From contig NC_088314.1 of assembly GCF_910592395.1 (NCBI RefSeq), positions 13,020,001 to 13,084,000 on the forward strand: a stretch of DNA of 64,000 nucleotides, read 5' to 3'. Position 1 is the stretch's first letter; each line of letters opens with the position of its first letter. This DNA is from Lineus longissimus (Eukaryota; Nemertea; Pilidiophora; Heteronemertea; Lineidae). This document shows positions 58,850 through 64,000 of this stretch, one piece after another. The translations under genes were made by a program, and so were the position numbers. The notes under the pieces were generated by a model that was not told the DNA's origin, made no database searches, and saw only the letters and a program-made list of their open reading frames with translations.

Positions 58850-58933
58850 TTCCTTCGCCGGGATTAGAACCCACGTCAATACCTAACCTCAGGTGTGGAA
58901 ACTCCATGCTTTACCCACTCGGCCATTGAACGT
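58850..58933 (-). repeat. tRNA-like SINE head
   Basis: On the minus strand TGGCCGAGTGGGTAAAG (A-box-like) and GGGTTCTAATCCC (B-box) stand at the spacing of a long-variable-loop tRNA such as Leu or Ser. AT-rich sequence continues downstream and the acceptor stem does not pair well, so it is a tRNA-derived SINE or decayed tRNA. Confidence 0.55.
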
Positions 58934-59048
58934 TCTACTAGATCAATGACAGTTAGGCCTATTTAACAGTTTTAACAGTTTTAACAGTAATTGCGCCAGT
59001 GCTGCCATCTGCTAACTTTTGGCCTAACCAAAATTCAAGTAAAAATAA

Positions 59049-60407
59049 ATGTATTACCAATTGGCAACGAAGCATAAGAATAACATTACATTTGACTTCT
59101 ATCACTTTGATGCCTATGTTACTGCTAACAGCTTTTTCAAAGTACAAGAAAGTGATATCACGCCAGGGTTTTTAAAATTGAAAAACAGAGATGATTGTCT
59201 TAGACTTGAAAAAACCCCACTGACGTTCTACCAGAATCAGTTTAACATGGCCATCTGGTTCGCTACAACTGGATGTGGCATTTCACTCGAGCACCTGAAC
59301 AGCAGCAATCAAATGATCAGATCATTTTACAGGTTCCACACCTACTATCAAATCAGAAAAATTATGAAGAACCTTGATATCCCCATTTTGGGAGAAAGCA
59401 ATTTCAACGAATCAAAAAATAACATAAACCGTAGGAAACTAGGCGAGTTACTAAGTGAGTTTGGCTTAAAAGACGAATTAGATTTTTCAGTGTTTAGAAA
59501 CAATGATGGATGGACTTCGTGGAGTGTACCAGATTACAATCCAAACATAACTGATCCTGGATATTACATCAGTAATTCGAAAATCAATTTCTTTTTAATG
59601 CAAGTTCACGAGAATAGAATGCCCTCGATGTTTAAATCTGATTGGGATGCTGGTATATCTAATTTTAAGTACCCAGATATCTTCATCAAGGATCATGTCA
59701 GGAGACACAAGAATGTATTTGATGTCATTACACAGAAACCATGTCAAACATACCAATAATTCATGACTCTTAAGTCCTCAGGTTTCTCGAATACAGGGAT
59801 AGAAAGATTGAATGATTCCATCAGAACATATGTTTACTGTATACTGGGATCACAGGCCCTCACTAGAACCCCGATTACTGGACATCCAGGAACAGAGTTA
59901 GACGCACATAAGGAATTCATCAAGCTGCTAAGTGATTCAATTGAACAGCATGTGGATATCCCTACCTCAATTGCTAGATACCAGAAAGCACTGTCGGACA
60001 CTCACACACGATTAGATTATGTAATTGCCCCAGGCCTGAAAATCATAGGGTCTGACATGATACTCAATATCGGTAAGTTCGAGAATTACAATAACAATAT
60101 TCTGGTAGCAACTAAACACTTGAAGCCTGGTAAGAATGACATTAACAATGAAAAGACTATCCCTCCTCCATTGATGCAAGGTCAAACAGTTAAGAAAATA
60201 AGGGTTAAGACTAATATTACCACACCAAAAGATGTGAAGACCGCTATGTCCAGTAAAACTGCTGTGTCCAGTAAGACTGACGCAACTGGTAGGCCTGATG
60301 TGTCCAGTAGGCCTGATATGACCAATAAGACTGATGATACCCATGAAACAATCAAGTTTTTACTCTATGCTGTTGTTGGCAGTTTAATTCTTATTATTGT
60401 AAAATAA
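59049..60407 (+). pseudogene. Polinton membrane-anchored structural protein, one in-frame stop
   Basis: 59049-59759 (236 aa, beginning MYYQLATKHKNN) and 59763-60407 (214 aa, containing RLNDSIRTYVYCILGSQA and a C-terminal hydrophobic anchor FLLYAVVGSLILIIV) are in the same frame, separated only by TAA (59757-59759) and one codon. In related Polintons from cnidarians and other animals both parts are, as I recall, one protein of about 400-450 residues, so the stop is probably a nonsense mutation, with readthrough or reinitiation at the ATG 59763 as alternatives. Its role is unknown; it sits next to the capsid genes. A variable Lys/Thr/Asp-rich repeat (SSKTxxxxRPDxSSRPD) precedes the anchor. Confidence 0.75.
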
Positions 60408-60410
60408 ATG
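60403..60410 (+). promoter_or_regulatory. AATAAATG: poly(A) signal overlapping start
   Basis: The previous gene's TAA (60405-60407), a consensus AATAAA and the next ATG (60408) share eight bases. The same AATAAATG stands at 59044-59051, 63251-63258 and 63526-63533. Confidence 0.6.
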
Positions 60411-61895
60411 GCTGAAGGAGGAGAAGATATCCAAATGGAGGACTTAGAAAATTATCAGTTTTTAGAATCAAACAGTAATTCTACTACTGAAACATCATTC
60501 AGTAACCCAGTACTTGATGAAGGAGCAACTTACAACACAAATAGTGATACCTTAACTACTGAAGCTTCGTTTTCAACACTAGATAGACCAAGAGGTATTG
60601 TCCCTGAATTGATGGGAAAAGAATCACAATACACCGATATTGAGGATAAACTTTATGATGCATTGAAAGGAACAAAATGGAAATATGACAAGAATAAACT
60701 GAGTAATCTTGCACCACACGTTCTTTTCCGTTCAAAAGGCCTGTGCTACATGCCGACACAAAAAGAATATGATAGTTTTACAGACAAACAAAGAGAAAAT
60801 ATGGACTTTGAAGGGGGCCGTGTTGGTATTCCATTAACTTATGATGACATCTTCTATGCTGAATCAAGTTTAAAGAAAGATTATGGCACAAAATTCATCA
60901 ACCGTTTGAAAAGTCTAATTTCACCAGACCCACCACAGGCAACTCCACCAGGAGGGGGCCTAAATATGTAGACATTGGAATACAGACAGTAATTGATGAG
61001 ATTATCACTTCACCTAAACCAATAAATAAAATCATAGATGCGACTGATCAAGAATTAAGTGCATTAGGTTTTACAGATAACGCTTTAAGAGAACTTAGAG
61101 GGTTAAAACAAGCTGGGGATGATTTTGCAGCAGTTAGGAGGGAGAAAGATATGAAAATAGAAAACCTAGAAGAAGAACTTAGCAATCTAACAATAGACTA
61201 TGTTAACCTAGAAGAAACACATAGAAATCTAAAAAGAGACTATGTTAACTCTGTAGAAGAAGATTTTAAACGAAAATGAAGACCTAAGAATAGAAAAGGA
61301 AGATCTAAGAAGAGAAAAGGAAGATCTAAGAATAGAAATTGAGAGAGTGAAAGAGGAACTGATTAGAGAACGTGGCAAGGTATTTGAATTAGACAGAGAA
61401 GCTGAAAGCAGTGCAAAAAGACTGAAACGTTTGATCACTGATGTCTTGAAGAAACCAGATTCAAATATTTCACTCAAGGACAGAATCAAGTTACTTTTTA
61501 AGGTTGAAGGCCTTACAATTGCTGCAATAGTTGCTGCAGTGACTATGATACTGACCACTTTAGGTCTTAGTATCAGTAATGCTTTGAAACCTGTGGCTAA
61601 ACCAGGACCTCCAACTCCTACTCCACCAAGTCCTACTCCTACTCCACCACCAATTCCAGATAAAGTGAAAGAAGGCCTCAAGAAGTTAGCTGAATGGCTA
61701 AAAGAACTGGCCAAGAAATCAGCTGCGGCTTTACCTGGAATTATCGGTTCTATTGTCTCATTTCTCCTGAAATCAGTTGGTGCAGTTGTTGGATTCATGG
61801 CCGAAAATCTAGTCATTCTAGTGATTGTTGTTGTTAGCTCCATAATTTATGGTTTAATAGAAGGTGTTAAAGCTGTTAAGTCAAAGATGAAATGA
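60408..61895 (+). pseudogene. Polinton coiled-coil/hydrophobic protein, two frameshifts
   Basis: The N-terminus MAEGGEDIQMEDLENY and the C-terminal part (SLKDRIKLLFKVEGLTIAAI, a Pro-rich linker, then AAALPGIIGSIVSFL and a last membrane span) correspond to one Polinton protein family usually encoded beside the capsid gene. Here the first segment ends at TAG 60969-60971, a second frame runs from about 60950 to TGA 61277-61279 (Glu/Lys coiled coil), and the first frame resumes by about 61274 to 61895. Each shift falls at a homopolymer run, so sequencing error is possible. The amphipathic and membrane-spanning C-terminus suggests a role at membranes, but none is shown. Confidence 0.75.
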
Positions 61896-61965
61896 TCAAA
61901 TTAATGATTGATTGATTTTTCAAGTCAGAGATGAAATGATCAAATTAATGATTTATTTTTCAAGT
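61886..61965 (+). repeat. Short tandem duplication before the capsid gene
   Basis: AGATGAAATGATCAAATTAATG and the following ATTTTTCAAG occur twice, about 44 bp apart. The first copy includes the stop codon of the upstream gene. Confidence 0.85.
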
Positions 61966-61977
61966 AAATTAAATAGA

Positions 61978-63234
61978 ATGACAACTGGAGTACTGCTCAA
62001 CACTGAAAGGAGTCATAAGATTCCACTCGGATTAAAGGCCGAGAGAAATCATCACATCATTACACACAATCCGTCTTCTGCTAATCCAAAAGAAACATTG
62101 TACATTAGAATACCTGCTTTAAGAGAAAATACGTTCTTTGTACCCAAATCTCTTTTTCTGTCAGCTGATGTCACCATTTCTGGTGATTCCAAGAACAGCG
62201 TGGTTAACAATATCGGAAGAAACCTGTTATCCAAGATGGTAATTAAGTGGGGAACGGAACAGATATTTGATCTCAATGAATACAGTCATTATTCGACTTT
62301 TAAAGATTTGTGGTTAACATCGGAGGAAAGGAACGACAGGGTTTTTCAAGGTATTCAGTCAGAAAATCTTAGAAAGTTGAGATCAGGTGTGGCAGAAGCC
62401 GACGTTACTAGTGAAACCAGCGATGAGAAAACACTGAAGAAAGTGTTTGGAACCAAGTACAAGATACCGTTAGATTTTGAACTATTTTCCAACTATGCTC
62501 CATTTTACAAGTTTCCAATTCAAGAGGATGTGATCATCGAGATTACGTTAGCGCCAACGGAGGAGATCATCGTTACCAGAACAACTGCAAACATGAATTA
62601 CAAACTTGAAAATATCAGTTTTGAATATGACACTGTAACTAACAAGGGATTAGCCAATACGCTAACAAACAAGTACAATTCAGGTTTCTCCAACTATTAC
62701 GACTGGGTAGATCACTTCAAAACTGTCAACGTAACGTCCAATGAAACGCTGATCAACGAGAACAGCAATTTTCCTCGAATGTCCATGAAAGGACTATTAC
62801 TTCTCTTCATCTCTGATTACACTGATGGTTCAAGAGATTCTGAAAAGTTTGAAAATCCTAACATCACAAAAGTGCAAATAACCATCGAAGGAGTTGCTAA
62901 TCAGGTGTTTCCAGAAGGATTGAGAATGCTAGATCAATGGGAGGAGATCAAGAAACACTTCATGACCGAAGACTTAAAGAAAACTTACGACTGCAACATG
63001 TCTATGAAAAAGTACTATGGAGACTCGAATAACTACAGGCTTTGGTTGGACCTGAGAACTACTGAAGACAACAGATTACACGGATCGGGCAAAAAGCTTC
63101 AAAACACTAAAGATGGTATTCAATTGTCGATAACAAAAGAATATGGAAAGGGACCATACAAAATGCACCTATTTATGGTTTCTGACGCTCAAGTTAACAT
63201 TCAAAATTCACAGATAGTTTCTTTGCAACATTAA
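61978..63234 (+). CDS. Polinton major capsid protein (double jelly-roll)
   Basis: 418 residues from the ATG at 61978; the longer frame from 61912 would start inside a tandem duplication and adds residues unlike the family, so I prefer 61978 (MTTGVLLNTERSH). Conserved features: GLKAERNHHII near the start, NNIGRNLLSKMVIKWG, DLWLTSEERN, the RSMKG-like PRMSMKGLLLLF, RDSEKFENP, LHGSGK and a C-terminal SDAQVNI. These are hallmarks of the Polinton/adintovirus capsid family, whose two jelly-roll domains trimerise into hexon-like capsomers. The frame is intact, unlike its two upstream neighbours. Confidence 0.92.
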   Translation: MTTGVLLNTERSHKIPLGLKAERNHHIITHNPSSANPKETLYIRIPALRENTFFVPKSLFLSADVTISGDSKNSVVNNIGRNLLSKMVIKWGTEQIFDLNEYSHYSTFKDLWLTSEERNDRVFQGIQSENLRKLRSGVAEADVTSETSDEKTLKKVFGTKYKIPLDFELFSNYAPFYKFPIQEDVIIEITLAPTEEIIVTRTTANMNYKLENISFEYDTVTNKGLANTLTNKYNSGFSNYYDWVDHFKTVNVTSNETLINENSNFPRMSMKGLLLLFISDYTDGSRDSEKFENPNITKVQITIEGVANQVFPEGLRMLDQWEEIKKHFMTEDLKKTYDCNMSMKKYYGDSNNYRLWLDLRTTEDNRLHGSGKKLQNTKDGIQLSITKEYGKGPYKMHLFMVSDAQVNIQNSQIVSLQH

Positions 63235-63255
63235 GATTATTTTACAGTTAAATAA

Positions 63256-63492
63256 ATGGAAACACCAGGAAAGAAGGAAATCATTAATACACTGTTCCAA
63301 AGTGTGTTATTGTCAACGGCAACAATTGGTTACTCTTATTTACTTAAGAGATTCTTGAGAATTACCATTGGCCCGCCAAGTCAGGCAAACTTAGAAGAGA
63401 TTCTGAAACTTGGCGGAACTGTAGCAGTCAGTAATGTGACATTGGAATACTTTTACGATCAAGGTATTTTACCAAGAAACATAATCAAGTAG
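63256..63492 (+). CDS. Small Polinton protein between capsid and penton genes
   Basis: 78 residues. A hydrophobic stretch (TLFQSVLLSTATIGYSYLL) is followed by a basic turn and a conserved-looking C-terminus (YFYDQGILPRNIIK). Short proteins of this type lie at the same place in related Polintons. It may be a membrane or minor virion protein; the function is unknown. The ATG overlaps AATAAA. Confidence 0.75.
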   Translation: METPGKKEIINTLFQSVLLSTATIGYSYLLKRFLRITIGPPSQANLEEILKLGGTVAVSNVTLEYFYDQGILPRNIIK

Positions 63493-63530
63493 AATTTAAG
63501 TGCAATAAATGAAAAATTTAAGTACAATAA

Positions 63531-64000
63531 ATGAAAACAGTGGTGTACATTAATTCCAGTGACTACCCAGAACAGAAATCACATGATTTAACCATACATC
63601 TTAACACTGAAATTCAGAATGTCATTAGCATCAGTTTGACATTTGCAGGTATACCTTGTACATTCTACAACATAAGTAAAGCAAAACAAAATAACGAAAT
63701 AAAGTTTCGTGGATTTTCGTTGACAGTTATCACAATACCCGATGGTCTCTATGACCTAGAAAGCTTTTCAAAGGTGCTTGCAAATGAATTGAAAGAAAAT
63801 AGTTTAAGCAGAAATACTGTTAAGTTTGATGTTGATGAACCCACTGGTAAGGCAGTAATAAAGATGCTTAAGAGAAGAAATTCGGAGTATTTCCAGATTA
63901 TGTTTCCTGGTAAAAGCAATGAATTATTTGGCTTTAAATCGGAATGGCCTTATCCCTTAGATGCAGATATCTTAGATGCAGATAAATCTACAAATGGCGA
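63531..64000 (+). CDS. Penton-like (minor capsid) protein, partial
   Basis: Open from ATG 63531 to the window end (156 codons). It starts MKTVVYINSSDYPEQKSHD and contains a strand-rich region with ISISLTFAGIPCTFYNI and TVITIPDGLYDLESF, typical of Polinton penton/single-jelly-roll proteins, which form the capsid vertices. A second AATAAATG 22 bp upstream (63504-63511) opens a frame that stops at once, so 63531 is the start. The 3' end lies outside the window. Confidence 0.72.
   Translation, partial: MKTVVYINSSDYPEQKSHDLTIHLNTEIQNVISISLTFAGIPCTFYNISKAKQNNEIKFRGFSLTVITIPDGLYDLESFSKVLANELKENSLSRNTVKFDVDEPTGKAVIKMLKRRNSEYFQIMFPGKSNELFGFKSEWPYPLDADILDADKSTNG

Larger units (their letters stand above)
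58254..59048. other. Junction between env-like gene and Polinton genes
   Basis: It contains a 47-codon frame (58368-58511, MTTSDPLRIPPLEQ) behind a possible acceptor (TTTTCATTGTAG), a small inverted-repeat MITE and a tRNA-like SINE. No Polinton terminal repeat is recognised here. Confidence 0.45.
59049..64000 (+). mobile_element. Polinton/Maverick (adintovirus-like), left part
   Basis: Five consecutive plus-strand genes match the late/structural block of animal Polintons in type and order: membrane-anchored structural protein, coiled-coil hydrophobic protein, major capsid protein, short membrane protein and penton-like protein. Base composition is more AT-rich than the left flank. The element runs off the right edge. 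POLB, integrase, packaging ATPase and adenain-type protease are not seen to the left, so they must lie to the right or be lost. Confidence 0.88.

Noticed and set aside
61229-61843. Minus-strand 204-codon frame opposite the coiled-coil gene
   Set aside because: It is the antisense shadow of a real Polinton gene, whose plus-strand product has a recognisable architecture.

Overview
This is eukaryotic genomic DNA, most likely from a marine invertebrate. It has AT-rich intergenic sequence, spliced exon remnants and many animal-type transposons (BEL/Pao, a CR1/L2-like LINE, Harbinger, piggyBac-like, hAT-like and Mutator-like elements, Polinton), with the short motif TAGGCCTA scattered throughout. 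That motif and the transposon mix suggest an echinoderm or another deuterostome, but this is a weak guess. I see no clear host protein-coding gene; the window is almost entirely mobile DNA and its debris.

Left half (1-30525): a direct segmental duplication. Copy A (about 354-10085) and copy B (about 19125-30525) start in the same 165-bp tandem array and run co-linearly. They differ by at least nine insertions, each judged against an empty or near-empty site in the other copy. A-only: a mariner-like MITE, a 1,280-bp TACGG-ended element, a CAAATTCATAAAG MITE and a piggyBac-like TTAA element with a nested MITE. B-only: a 1,678-bp TIR element, a Mutator-like 632-bp element, a solo LTR, a 1.56-kb tandem-repeat element and a 985-bp TATGG-ended element. 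Between the copies lies a nearly complete BEL/Pao retrotransposon on the minus strand (11943-19124), with 187-bp LTRs and a Gag-Pol frame broken by two in-frame stops.

Middle (30525-43878): a Harbinger (DDE_4) transposase whose N-terminal exon is inverted relative to its catalytic part, a spliced Myb/SANT-like protein gene of the kind Harbinger elements carry, a 442-bp foldback element with a perfect 8-bp target duplication, minisatellites and a perfect 26-bp hairpin. The rest is unannotated noncoding sequence.

Nested complex (43879-55337): an integrase-type (DDE) DNA transposon with TACGG inverted ends and arrays of short palindromes. A 5'-truncated LINE sits in its transposase gene, flanked by a 561-566 bp direct duplication of that gene. 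A 1,000-bp element with TGCA target duplication lies inside the LINE, and a 4,222-bp TTAA-flanked element lies inside the second duplicate.

Right end (55338-64000): a broken envelope-fusion-like gene (signal peptide, RSKR site, membrane anchors), then a tRNA-like SINE and small MITE, then the left part of a Polinton/Maverick (adintovirus-like) element. The Polinton part reads: membrane-anchored structural protein (interrupted by one in-frame stop), coiled-coil hydrophobic protein (two frameshifts), intact double-jelly-roll major capsid protein, a 78-aa membrane-like protein, and a penton-like protein running off the window. Four of the Polinton start codons lie in an AATAAATG motif, in which a poly(A) signal overlaps the start codon. 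POLB, integrase, ATPase and protease are not in the window.
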